Assembly: GCA_028704035.1 (NCBI GenBank)
Contig: JAQVLS010000009.1
Coordinates: 1-17,009 of the forward strand
From: Desulfotomaculaceae bacterium
GTDB taxonomy: Bacteria; Bacillota; Desulfotomaculia; Desulfotomaculales; Pelotomaculaceae
Direction: 5' to 3'
DNA: 17,009 nucleotides
In this document: piece by piece, positions 1-6,891 of the stretch
Numbering within the stretch: the first letter of the stretch is position 1
Layout: each line of letters begins with the position of its first letter
Program-made: the position numbers and the translations under genes
The notes under the pieces: generated by a model
What the model was told of the DNA's origin: nothing
The model's database searches: none
Seen by the model: the letters and a program-made list of their open reading frames with translations, nothing else

Positions 1-33
1 ATACCCCACCAGGGGATAAATCACGCCGGCTAG

Positions 34-1023
34 TTAGGCGAATGGAAATAAGCCGATCATAAAAGTGCCGGTGGACACGATGACTGGAAATACCCTGTTT
101 TTTTTGAGATCTTCGGTAAAAAATCTGCTGCAGACAGTCCACATCATGGTCGAACAGGAAGAAAAAATACCCAGGATCAGGATCACCGAAAATGCGGCCC
201 CAATCACGGGTGATATTTTCTTTGCCAGATACAATGTGGGAACCGCCAGGGCCGACGTATTCCCGGCATCCAGCAAAATGGCCGTATTCATGATGGCAAT
301 TGTTGCAATCAGAGCCAGCGCGCCAAATAGTGCGCCCAGTCTGGCGGATTGCCTGTTTGCCGCTTTGGCGCCCAAGGCCGTATAATAGGTGCTGCCGCAA
401 AAAAAATTCAATGATAAATACGATGCCGCGCTTAAAATCCAGTGCGGGCAGGCCCGGGTGTGCTGCATAACCGGCGCATACTGCGTGATTGCTGAAATGT
501 TGCCGATATCCCTTACTACCGTTATCGTACCTACGAGCAACGTAAAAATGATGATCACCGGACTGATCATCGAGACGATTTTAACCATTTTCTCGAACCC
601 GATCAGGTACACGCTTAAAACTAGCGCCGCCAGCAAAGCCGATCCGATATAGCGGTTGATGCCGTAATATTCAAAAAGAGTAGCGCCGGCGCCGGAAGTA
701 AGTACCGACATAAGCAACACCAGCGTTACCGGAATCAGCCACGCGTACAGTGCTCCCAGCCTGTTTCCGCAGAAGTACACAAAGTGGCTGAAATTTGCCG
801 CGCCTTTATGAGCATAACCGGTCGTGATAATAATCCGGCCCAAGATCAGGAAACCAGCCAGGTTCAATACCACCACACCATAACTGGCATACCCGTAGCT
901 GGAGAAAAATCGCAATATTTCCTGCCCGGTAGCGAACCCGGAACCGATCACCCAAGCCATAAAGGCTCCCGTGTATTTTAATACCGCCAGTGGGTTATAT
1001 TCTTGCTTCTTCTGACTGATCAT
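34..1023 (-). CDS. YkvI-type multi-pass membrane protein, frame interrupted near its C-terminus
   Basis: The 329-residue protein is strongly hydrophobic, with about nine to ten membrane segments. It opens with the signature GSGFATGQEILRFF (about residues 27-40), typical of the YkvI family of membrane proteins in the broad amino-acid/sodium symporter fold; no substrate is established. The ATG is preceded on the minus strand by GGAG about 10 bases upstream. The stop is suspicious: TAA lies at 34-36, and the same frame stays open from there to the window edge, reading LAGVIYPLVGY, which resembles the conserved C-terminal part of YkvI proteins as I remember it. The gene therefore looks like a full gene carrying one nonsense codon, either a young pseudogene or a slightly shortened protein. 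A sequencing error is also possible. It is transcribed away from the transglutaminase-like gene, with an AT-rich divergent spacer (1024-1177) between them. Confidence 0.8.
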   Translation of the reverse strand: MISQKKQEYNPLAVLKYTGAFMAWVIGSGFATGQEILRFFSSYGYASYGVVVLNLAGFLILGRIIITTGYAHKGAANFSHFVYFCGNRLGALYAWLIPVTLVLLMSVLTSGAGATLFEYYGINRYIGSALLAALVLSVYLIGFEKMVKIVSMISPVIIIFTLLVGTITVVRDIGNISAITQYAPVMQHTRACPHWILSAASYLSLNFFCGSTYYTALGAKAANRQSARLGALFGALALIATIAIMNTAILLDAGNTSALAVPTLYLAKKISPVIGAAFSVILILGIFSSCSTMMWTVCSRFFTEDLKKNRVFPVIVSTGTFMIGLFPFA

Positions 1024-1177
1024 TGGCGCACATCTCCAGGGCGCAACTGCCTATAATCAAAATTAATTAATTAATTATATCATTTGCCCGTATTCAATCA
1101 ACGATTTAAATGATAAGCTGGCAAAGTACGGTAAGAACCTATTGATTTATTATTGATATCATCAACCGGGAGGCCTT

Positions 1178-1882
1178 ATGGAAAATCAAACAAATATTAA
1201 CGACTATATTAAACCGGGGTTCTATGTGGATTGTGCTTCGCCGAACGTGCTTGAATTTGCACGGACTCATGGAAAGGGCAATACTCTTAGAGAAAAAGCT
1301 GTCAGCCTTTTCTTTGCAGTTCGAGATGGTTTCCGGTATGACCCCTATAACATTATTTTAAAACCAGATGAGTTCAAAGCAAGCGTACGTATCACGAAAA
1401 GTTCAGGCTTCTGCATCCACAAGGCCATTATCCTGACAGCTGTCTTGCGAGCGGCAGGCATTCCTGCCAGACTTGCATTTGCCGATGTGAAGAACCATTT
1501 GAATACAAAGCGGCTCAGGGAACTTGTGCAAACGGATGTATTTTACTACCATGGTATAACAGAGTTGTTTCTTGATGGACAGTGGTTTAAGGTCACTCCG
1601 GCATTTAACATAGAACTATGCGAGAAGTTTGGTGTCAAGCCATTAGATTTTGACGGCGTCACGGACTGTATCTTACACCAATACGACATTAAGGGAAACA
1701 AGCATATGGAATATTTGAAATTTCACGGAAGCTATGCGGACTTTCCCTATGAGTTGGTATATCGTGACTTTCTGCGTTTTTACCCTGCTATGTTTGCTAT
1801 GGAAGGTGCTACCAATAAAGGGGATTTCGAACAAGAAGCGGCGGAGGAAAATAAGCGCCGGCTGGTCAATGGAGGTATATAG
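1178..1882 (+). CDS. Transglutaminase-like superfamily protein
   Basis: This 234-residue cytoplasmic protein has no signal peptide. It shows the transglutaminase/cysteine-protease fold pattern: the nucleophile motif SSGFCIHKA (Cys79), followed by the usual helix ending in RAAGIPARLAFADV, then a histidine motif YHGITELFLDGQWFKVTPAFN (His125). The position normally held by the catalytic Asp (W..VDP.FN) is Thr140 (VTPAFN). A TPAFN form recurs in one bacterial branch of this superfamily, so this is probably a subfamily trait rather than damage. The start ATG follows GGGAGG with 4 bases between. The base composition looks more AT-rich than that of the dehydrogenase and CbiA genes nearby (by eye, not computed). 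Substrate and partners are unknown; peptidase, transglutaminase or amidase activity are all possible. It converges on the minus-strand cbiA group. Confidence 0.8.
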   Translation: MENQTNINDYIKPGFYVDCASPNVLEFARTHGKGNTLREKAVSLFFAVRDGFRYDPYNIILKPDEFKASVRITKSSGFCIHKAIILTAVLRAAGIPARLAFADVKNHLNTKRLRELVQTDVFYYHGITELFLDGQWFKVTPAFNIELCEKFGVKPLDFDGVTDCILHQYDIKGNKHMEYLKFHGSYADFPYELVYRDFLRFYPAMFAMEGATNKGDFEQEAAEENKRRLVNGGI

Positions 1883-1887
1883 CTTTA

Positions 1888-1980
1888 TTATGAAACAAGT
1901 TTTAGCCCGACCACAGCGCCTAGAATCATAGCGATGAAGGGCATCCTTTTCCAATCCTTTGATTCTCCAAAAAACAGCAA
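1888..1980 (-). CDS. Possible 30-residue hydrophobic microprotein directly after cbiA
   Basis: Directly behind the TAA of cbiA, in the same frame, TTG begins a 30-codon frame ending at TAA (1888-1890). Its second half, MPFIAMILGAVVGLKLVS, looks like a single membrane helix; the first half is charged (GESKDWKR). The TTG has a G-run (CGGGGG) just upstream within the cbiA stop region. An inner ATG at 1942-1944 preceded by an A/G-rich stretch is an alternative start giving 18 residues. It could be a real microprotein, a remnant of a longer membrane protein, or a CbiA C-terminal extension cut off by a stop. Only composition and position support it. Confidence 0.3.
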   Translation of the reverse strand: MLFFGESKDWKRMPFIAMILGAVVGLKLVS

Positions 1981-3330
1981 TTACCCCCGGCATAAATTCA
2001 GGAAGTGGCGGGCAAGTTCGGGGTAACCCCAGAAGTCAATATGGGCGTAAGCGGCCAGCGTGTTGGCCCGGCGGTAGCCGCAGTGCCACTGACCGCCTGA
2101 TAAAGCTGATTTGACCAGGTAAGTGGCGGGGCAGGTAATGCCTTCGACCAGGGAATGGTGGAATTCATGCCCCCGCACTTTCTGTCCCGCTTTCCCCAGT
2201 ACATTTTCACCGGTGAACTCGATGTCCACATAGCCAAACCTCTGCAGGCGGTCGGTCATCACCGTATGCCCGTTAAAGAAGCCTGCCATGGTGTGTTTCT
2301 CTCCGTCCTTCGCGGTAATGGATTCGGTAAGGTACATGAAACCCCCGCATTCGGCATAGCAGTGCAGGCCTTCTTTTAGCCTGCGCGTGATATCTTCCAG
2401 CAGGCCCCTGTTAGCCGCCAGGGCTTCCGCGAATACCTCGGGAAAGCCGCCGCCAAGGTAAAGGCCGTCTATGTTTTCCGGCAGGCTGCCGTCCTTCATG
2501 GGGCTGAAATAGCGCAGCTCCGCTCCCAGGGCGGTAAGGATTTCAAGCGTGCTGCGGTAGTAAAAGCTGAAAGAATCGTCACGGGCTACCGCTATGGAGG
2601 CGGGCGCGCCTTTTTTTAGGACGAAGGGTCCGGCAGGGGGCAGGGGTCCGGCTGAGCCTCCCAGGGCGATAACCTGGTCCAGGTCAATCCATTCCTGTAC
2701 GAGCCTGGCCGCTCTGTCAATAATTTCTGCGTGCCTTTCCATTTCTTCCGCCGGCAGCAGCCCCAGGTGGCGGCTGGGCAGTTCCACCGACCTGTCGCGC
2801 GGCAGAAAGCCTAGTGCCGGGACACCGGTATAAGACTCTACCGCATCCTTGACAAGTTTATAATGGTGCTCGCTGCCCACGTTATTGACGATCACTCCGG
2901 CTAGGCGGAGGTCGCGGTCGAAAGATTTGTACCCGAGGACCTGGGCTGCTGCGCTGGTGGACATGCCGTAAGCGTCAACCACCAGGATCACGGGGGCTTG
3001 CAGTAGTTTGGCTATTTCAGCCGTGCTGCCTTCCGGGGTAGAGCCCACCCCGTCATAAAGGCCCATTACTCCCTCGATGACCCCGATATCTATACCGTCC
3101 ATACCGTGCCTGAACAGCTGTAATATGTTCGGGGCCGGCATCATCCAGAGGTCAAGGTTGTAGGACATCCGGCCGGCCGCGACAGCGTGGTAGCCGGTGT
3201 CAATGTAGTCCGGACCTACTTTGAAAGGCTGTACGCTGAGTCCCTTTTTCCACAGCGCCGCCAGCAGGCCGGCGGTGACCGTTGTTTTGCCCGCCCCGCT
3301 GTGCGTCCCTGCTATTACCACTCTGTTCAT
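1981..3330 (-). CDS. cbiA: Cobyrinate a,c-diamide synthase
   Basis: CbiA (cobyrinic acid a,c-diamide synthase) performs the ATP- and glutamine-dependent amidation of side chains a and c of cobyrinate in the anaerobic cobalamin pathway. The 449 residues match the family length and domain order. An N-terminal DTBS-like ATPase carries the P-loop GTHSGAGKTT (8-17), KVGPDYIDTGYH (37-48), NLD (58-60) and EGVMGLYDG (86-94). A C-terminal class I glutamine amidotransferase carries YLGGGFPE (291-298), catalytic Cys328 in YAECGG and a likely catalytic His430 (AAYAHIDFWG). GHEFHHS (387-393) is also family-typical. The ATG has an AAGGAG site 8 bases upstream. No other cobalamin gene lies in the window, so the gene stands alone here. 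Short open frames flank it on both sides on the same strand. The hydrogenobyrinate enzyme CobB is related, but in an anaerobe CbiA is the likelier assignment. Confidence 0.95.
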   Translation of the reverse strand: MNRVVIAGTHSGAGKTTVTAGLLAALWKKGLSVQPFKVGPDYIDTGYHAVAAGRMSYNLDLWMMPAPNILQLFRHGMDGIDIGVIEGVMGLYDGVGSTPEGSTAEIAKLLQAPVILVVDAYGMSTSAAAQVLGYKSFDRDLRLAGVIVNNVGSEHHYKLVKDAVESYTGVPALGFLPRDRSVELPSRHLGLLPAEEMERHAEIIDRAARLVQEWIDLDQVIALGGSAGPLPPAGPFVLKKGAPASIAVARDDSFSFYYRSTLEILTALGAELRYFSPMKDGSLPENIDGLYLGGGFPEVFAEALAANRGLLEDITRRLKEGLHCYAECGGFMYLTESITAKDGEKHTMAGFFNGHTVMTDRLQRFGYVDIEFTGENVLGKAGQKVRGHEFHHSLVEGITCPATYLVKSALSGGQWHCGYRRANTLAAYAHIDFWGYPELARHFLNLCRG

Positions 3331-3374
3331 ATCAAATTCTCCTTATCCTGTATCTTTGCTGCCGCTTCATTTTG

Positions 3375-3464
3375 TCATTTCCATTTTTTTAAATTATACG
3401 CTTTTTCAGTGCTGTAGTATATATCATCCTGGAAGCCGGCAAGTTTGACACTGCCGTCATCCAT
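3375..3464 (-). CDS. Possible 29-residue microprotein or gene remnant upstream of cbiA
   Basis: On the cbiA strand, 44 bases before cbiA, ATG (3462-3464) opens a 29-codon frame: MDDGSVKLAGFQDDIYYSTE continues to a lysine-rich end with TGA at 3375-3377. The spacing from AGGATAGG to ATG is about 4 bases. The frame remains open a further 15 or so codons upstream of the ATG, with similarly protein-like content (NKFYQYRIGF) but no usual start codon. The composition looks like a folded acidic/aromatic domain fragment rather than noise. Either it is a small gene cotranscribed with cbiA, or it is the 3' end of a decayed gene. I do not recognise a family. Confidence 0.3.
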   Translation of the reverse strand: MDDGSVKLAGFQDDIYYSTEKAYNLKKWK

Positions 3465-3496
3465 GAAACCTATCCTGTATTGGTAAAATTTATTAT

Positions 3497-3525
3497 TTGT
3501 ATACCGCAGCCGTGAAATTTATAAA
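3497..3525 (+). promoter_or_regulatory. Weak candidate sigma-A promoter for the E1 genes
   Basis: TTGTAT (3497-3502) and TATAAA (3520-3525) are separated by 17 bases and lie about 60 bases before the E1 alpha start. The -10 box matches 5 of 6 consensus bases and the -35 box only 3 of 6, so this is a weak call. Confidence 0.3.
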
Positions 3526-3587
3526 GGGTTTAATCATGTGCTTGTCGTATCTCTTCAATAAAATGAACTGCGGGGAGGGACAGCAGT

Positions 3588-4541
3588 TTGGAACAGAAAA
3601 AACTGATGCTATACCAGAACATGCTTTTTATCAGGCGTTTTGAAGAGAAGATTACCGAGTTGTGCAAGATTGAAGGAAAACTGCCGGGCATGCTTATCCT
3701 CTGTACCGGGCAGGAAGCGGTGGCCGCCGGCGTGTGCGGCGCGCTGGAGAAGGACGACGTGATCATCAGCAACCACCGCAGCCACGGGCACCTGCTGGCC
3801 AAGGGCGCCGACCCCAATGCGCTTATGGCTGAAATCTTCGGTAAAGTAACAGGATGCAACAAAGGCAAAAGCGGTACCCTGCACATTGCGGTCCCGGAGG
3901 TGAACGCCCTGTGCACCACTACTGTCGTGGGTGGCGGTATCCCTATCGCTGTGGGGACGGCCTTTGCCCAGCAGTACAAGAAGAGCGAGGCGGTAACGGT
4001 CTGCTTTTTTGGTGACGGGTCCGCGGATGAGGGGAGCTTTCACGAGTCCCTGAATATGGCCGCGCTGTGGGACCTGCCGGTGATATTTGTGTGTGAAAAT
4101 AATGTGTACTCCGGCGCCCAACGTATGGAAGAGCATACCAAAGTGAAGGACATCGCGCTGCGCGCCCAGGGCTACGGTATGCCCGGCGTAATAGTAGACG
4201 GAAATGACGCGGAAGCCGTTTTAAAGGTCACGGCTGAAGCCAGGCAGCGCTGCCTGGCCGGTGAGGGTCCGACTCTGATTGAATGTAAGACGTACCGCTG
4301 GCGCGGCCACGGTGAGCTCGACCAGCAGGTCTACCAGCCAAAAGATGAAATAGCCATGTGGATGGAGCGCTGCCCGATTAAAAAAATAGAAAACGAATTA
4401 CTCGCGGAAGGCGTCATATCAAGGGAGGACGTCACAGCGCTGGAAGATTCAATAGCTATATTTGTGGAAGACGCCGTTCGCTTCGCGGAAGAAAGCCCCC
4501 TGCCGGCTCCCGAGGAAGCGCTGGAAGACGTCTACGTTTAG
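3588..4541 (+). CDS. Thiamine-diphosphate-dependent dehydrogenase E1 component, alpha subunit
   Basis: Alpha subunit of an alpha2beta2 E1 enzyme (pyruvate, branched-chain 2-oxoacid or acetoin dehydrogenase type) that decarboxylates or cleaves the substrate on thiamine diphosphate and passes an acyl group to a lipoyl E2. Its 317 residues match the short AcoA/PdhA form. The ThDP/Mg motif is intact: GDGSADEGSFHE from residue 142, closing with ENN at 170-172. Other family blocks are RRFEEKI (16-22), HRSHGHLLAKGAD (63-75), a KGKSGTLHI block (92-100) and the YRWRGHGE block near residue 240. The start is TTG at 3588, with GGGGAGG about 9 bases upstream. The beta subunit follows after 15 bases. No E2 or E3 gene follows. 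Acetoin dehydrogenase (AcoA) is plausible, but the substrate cannot be settled from this window. Confidence 0.9.
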   Translation: MEQKKLMLYQNMLFIRRFEEKITELCKIEGKLPGMLILCTGQEAVAAGVCGALEKDDVIISNHRSHGHLLAKGADPNALMAEIFGKVTGCNKGKSGTLHIAVPEVNALCTTTVVGGGIPIAVGTAFAQQYKKSEAVTVCFFGDGSADEGSFHESLNMAALWDLPVIFVCENNVYSGAQRMEEHTKVKDIALRAQGYGMPGVIVDGNDAEAVLKVTAEARQRCLAGEGPTLIECKTYRWRGHGELDQQVYQPKDEIAMWMERCPIKKIENELLAEGVISREDVTALEDSIAIFVEDAVRFAEESPLPAPEEALEDVYV

Positions 4542-4556
4542 GAAAGGAGATTGGCC

Positions 4557-5537
4557 ATGCAGCAGATTACAATGGGTCAGGCGATACAACAGGCGCTGGC
4601 CGAAGAAATGCGTCGGGATGAGAACGTTTTCCTGGCCGGCGAAGGCATTGGAGTGGGTATCCACGAATCCCCGGTAATGCCGACTTACGGACTTCTGCAG
4701 GAATTTGGACCGGCCAGGGTAAAAGATACCCCTGTATCCGAGGCGGCTATAGCGGGGTTGGCCGTGGGCGCCTCGGTAATGGGCCTGCGCCCGGTTGTGG
4801 AAGTAATGTTTAACCCGTTTTTCACCCTTGCTTCTGATCAGATTGTCAACCACGCGGCCAAGCTTCGTTACCTTTCAGGCGGCAAAAGCTCTTTTCCCCT
4901 GGTGGTCAGGATCAAGACCGGGGCCGGCGGCGGCGCCGGGTGCCAGCACGCGCACAACCTGGAAGCATGGGTAGCGCACTGTCCGGGGCTGAAAGTGGTT
5001 ATGCCCGGTACCGCCGCAGACGCGAAGGGCCTTTTAAAATCAGCCATCCGTGACGACAACCCGGTTATTTTCTTTGAAGATATGGGGCTTTTCTTTTTCC
5101 CTTCGCCGGTGCCGGAAGGTGACTACACCATCCCGATCGGCGTGGCGGACATCAAAAAACCGGGGCGCGATGTGACTGTGGTGACCTGGTCCAAGATGCT
5201 CGGCGTCGCTTTTAAAGCCGCCGCCGCCCTGGGACAGGAGGGTATAGACGTTGAAATTTTAGACTTGCGGACGCTGCTGCCGCTGGACAAGGAAGCCGTA
5301 ATCAAATCCGTGCAAAAGACTGGCCGGCTGGTAATCCTGCACGAGGCCACCAGGACCGGCGGCTACGGCGGTGAAATTGCCGCGCTGGCGGCGGAAGAAG
5401 CTTTCAGTTACCTCAAGGCCCCGATTAAAAGGGTAACCGCGCCGGATATACCGGTCCCGTCCAGCCCGCCGCTGGAACGGTTCTACATCCCGAATGAAAA
5501 CCAGCTCATTGAGGCTGTTAAATCTATTGTTATTTAA
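4557..5537 (+). CDS. Thiamine-diphosphate-dependent dehydrogenase E1 component, beta subunit
   Basis: Partner of the preceding alpha subunit, 326 residues from ATG 4557. This ATG is preferred to the TTG at 4551 because the AGGAGA site (4545-4550) sits 6 bases before the ATG and directly against the TTG. Family blocks: MGQAIQQALAEEMRRDENVF at the N-terminus; GEGIG where most E1 beta proteins have GEDVG (the Glu that activates the cofactor is kept); DTPVSEAAIAGLAVGASVMG; DQIVNHAAKLRY; the transketolase C-terminal part with EILDLRTLLPLD and HEATRTGGYGGEIA. The alpha and beta genes form a two-gene unit. Between this stop and the TPP riboswitch I see no intrinsic terminator, so read-through into the thiamine operon leader is possible. 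Confidence 0.9.
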   Translation: MQQITMGQAIQQALAEEMRRDENVFLAGEGIGVGIHESPVMPTYGLLQEFGPARVKDTPVSEAAIAGLAVGASVMGLRPVVEVMFNPFFTLASDQIVNHAAKLRYLSGGKSSFPLVVRIKTGAGGGAGCQHAHNLEAWVAHCPGLKVVMPGTAADAKGLLKSAIRDDNPVIFFEDMGLFFFPSPVPEGDYTIPIGVADIKKPGRDVTVVTWSKMLGVAFKAAAALGQEGIDVEILDLRTLLPLDKEAVIKSVQKTGRLVILHEATRTGGYGGEIAALAAEEAFSYLKAPIKRVTAPDIPVPSSPPLERFYIPNENQLIEAVKSIVI

Positions 5538-5567
5538 CGTATATTTGTTTTTAAAGTTAATTATATG

Positions 5568-5596
5568 TTGATAAATTATGTAAAAGCATATATCCT
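5568..5596 (+). promoter_or_regulatory. Candidate sigma-A promoter of the thiamine operon
   Basis: TTGATA (5568-5573; 5 of 6 consensus) and TATCCT (5591-5596; 4 of 6) are 17 bases apart, placed so that transcription would start near 5603, about 30 bases before the riboswitch aptamer. The position fits an independent promoter for the riboswitch-controlled operon. Confidence 0.5.
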
Positions 5597-5632
5597 ATAG
5601 AAAAGTGTCATAGTAAGCGACAATAAAATAGA

Positions 5633-5714
5633 CATAGGGGAGCTGAAGAAATTCGGCTGAGATAGAACTTGTTCTGACCCATAGACCTGATCCGGGTAAT
5701 GCCGGCGTAGGGAT
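5633..5714 (+). promoter_or_regulatory. TPP riboswitch aptamer (THI element)
   Basis: The conserved THI-box segments occur in order: AGGGGAGC (5636-5643), CTGAGA (5657-5662), ACC before a short loop (5677-5679), CCTGATCCGGGTAATGCCGG (5686-5705) and CGTAGGGA (5706-5713). These are the pyrimidine- and pyrophosphate-binding parts of the thiamine diphosphate aptamer. It lies ahead of a Thiamine_BP, ABC importer and thiamine pyrophosphokinase operon, the expected regulon. The closing P1 helix beyond the conserved core looks short. The 3' strand CGTAGGG is exactly complementary to a segment of the downstream terminator, which suggests transcriptional control. Confidence 0.95.
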
Positions 5715-5742
5715 TAAAAAGATGCGGCAATTTGAGATTGAA

Positions 5743-5780
5743 GGCCTTCATCCCTACGGGTGAAGGCTATTTATTATATT
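5743..5780 (+). terminator. Riboswitch-controlled intrinsic terminator
   Basis: GCCTTCATCC (5744-5753) pairs with GGGTGAAGGC (5758-5767) over 10 base pairs, including one G-T pair, with a 4-base loop CTAC, followed by the T-rich TATTTATTATATT. CCCTACG (5752-5758) spans the loop and one flank and is the exact complement of CGTAGGG (5706-5712) in the aptamer. Without ligand the two could pair and block the hairpin; with TPP bound the aptamer would keep its strand and the terminator would form. The T-tract is interrupted by A residues, so termination strength is uncertain. Confidence 0.75.
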
Positions 5781-5801
5781 AGAGCGAAGAGAGATGAGAA
5801 T

Positions 5802-6086
5802 ATGATCTGTAATGTCAGCCTGCAGGTGATTCCCAATGTTACGGAAGAAGATTTGTACCCGGTGGTAGACAAGGTGATTGATATGATCGGGATGTCCGGT
5901 GTTAAATATATAGTTGGCCCGATGGAGACAACTATGGAAGGAGATCTCCGCCAACTCCTTGAACTTGTTGCCAGGGCACAGGAAATATGCTTTGCAAACG
6001 GGGCTTCACGGATAATTTCGGTGGTGAAAATTGATTATAAGGCCGGTGGTGTCAGTATCGATGAAAAGATCGAAAATTACCGCTGA
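5802..6086 (+). CDS. Thiamine-binding protein (Thiamine_BP/DUF77, MTH1187 family)
   Basis: The 94-residue cytoplasmic protein belongs to the Thiamine_BP family (formerly DUF77), small ferredoxin-like-fold proteins that bind thiamine-type ligands between subunits. Diagnostic features are the start MICNVSLQVIPNV, the block DKVIDMIGMSGVKYIVGP (about 27-44), METTMEGDL (45-53) and the ending DYKAGGVSIDEKIENYR. The ATG at 5802 is chosen because homology starts there and a GAAGAGAGATGAG purine tract precedes it; the in-frame GTG at 5760 lies inside the terminator hairpin. It is the first gene after the TPP riboswitch and overlaps the permease start by 26 bases, consistent with translational coupling. 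It may buffer or deliver ligand to the importer or report its level; that role is inferred from position. Confidence 0.9.
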   Translation: MICNVSLQVIPNVTEEDLYPVVDKVIDMIGMSGVKYIVGPMETTMEGDLRQLLELVARAQEICFANGASRIISVVKIDYKAGGVSIDEKIENYR

Positions 6087-6828
6087 TATTTTTATCCCGC
6101 TGGTTTTTATCGTTTTCCTGCTGGCGGGATGGGAGTTTACCGTAAAGCTGCGGTCCATACCGGATTGGCTCCTGCCGGGACCGGCAAAGATTGTGCATAC
6201 GCTGGTTGACAATGCGCCGCTGATAGCCAAACACGCCCGGAGTACCCTGGTTGAGTGTCTGGTCGGCTTTGCCGTGGCCATATTGTTTTCATTTGTCGTG
6301 GCCTTCCTGATGGACGAAATTCCGTTGTTCAGAAAAGCGGTCTATCCTTTGATAGTCGCCTCACAGACCATACCGATCGTATCAGTGGCCCCGCTTTTCA
6401 TTATCTGGTTCGGCTACGGGATGTTGCCTAAAATTATTGTTGTGGTTCTGGTGTGTTTCTTCCCGATAGCCATCAGTCTACTGAGCGGGTTGGCGGCGGT
6501 AGACAAAGACTATCTTGAGTTGTTCCGATCTATGCAGGCTTCCAGGTTGAAGATATTTCGCATGGTCAAGCTGCCCTTGTCTATGCCGTCCTTTTTCGCC
6601 GGGCTTAGGATATCCGCGGCCTACAGTGTCATGGGCGCGGTCATCGGCGAATGGCTGGGGGCGAAACAAGGACTGGGGACCTATATGACTCTCGCCCAGC
6701 GATCGTTTCAGATCGACCGTGTTTTCGCGGCCATCCTGGCGGTTACGGTTTTGAGCGCCGCGCTTTTTCTGCTGGTAAGCTTTATTGAACGGCTGGTGAT
6801 TCCCTGGAACAGACTCGGTGAAAAATAG
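6061..6828 (+). CDS. ABC transporter permease of the thiamine/precursor importer (ThiX-like)
   Basis: Inner-membrane permease of the binding-protein-dependent type (BPD_transp_1, SsuC/TauC/ThiX branch), 255 residues, with a hydrophobic N-terminal segment (IFIPLVFIVFLLAGWEF) and about six membrane helices. The cytoplasmic EAA loop, where the ATPase docks, reads ELFRSMQASRLKIFRMVKLP followed by LSMPSFFAGLRISAAYS and GEWLGAKQGLG. ATG 6061 lies inside the end of the Thiamine_BP gene (26-base overlap); no strong ribosome site is visible, so coupling to upstream translation is likely. The assignment to thiamine or its pyrimidine precursor rests on the riboswitch and the neighbouring binding protein, not on the permease itself. 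Confidence 0.88.
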   Translation: MKRSKITADIFIPLVFIVFLLAGWEFTVKLRSIPDWLLPGPAKIVHTLVDNAPLIAKHARSTLVECLVGFAVAILFSFVVAFLMDEIPLFRKAVYPLIVASQTIPIVSVAPLFIIWFGYGMLPKIIVVVLVCFFPIAISLLSGLAAVDKDYLELFRSMQASRLKIFRMVKLPLSMPSFFAGLRISAAYSVMGAVIGEWLGAKQGLGTYMTLAQRSFQIDRVFAAILAVTVLSAALFLLVSFIERLVIPWNRLGEK

Positions 6829-6873
6829 ACCTGTCCAGCTGTTCTATAGAGACGTGCGACATGGTATTTGCAG

Positions 6874-6891
6874 GTGCGGCTTTAGCCGCAC
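6874..6891. repeat. REP-like palindrome in the permease/binding-protein spacer
   Basis: GTGCGGC-TTTA-GCCGCAC is a perfect 7-bp stem with a TTTA loop, not followed by a T-run, so it is not an intrinsic terminator. Its 13-base segment CTTTAGCCGCACA (6880-6892) recurs exactly, inverted, at 14228-14240. It sits inside the thiamine operon in a 190-base spacer that otherwise holds no gene, and might influence the relative expression of permease and binding protein. Confidence 0.6.

Noticed and set aside
3609..4136. Minus-strand open frame (175 codons) opposite the E1 alpha gene
   Set aside because: Antisense to an intact E1 alpha gene including its cofactor motif; no similarity or start signal.
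5760..5801. Upstream in-frame extension of the Thiamine_BP gene from GTG 5760
   Set aside because: The GTG lies in the terminator stem and the added residues do not match the family N-terminus, which begins at ATG 5802.
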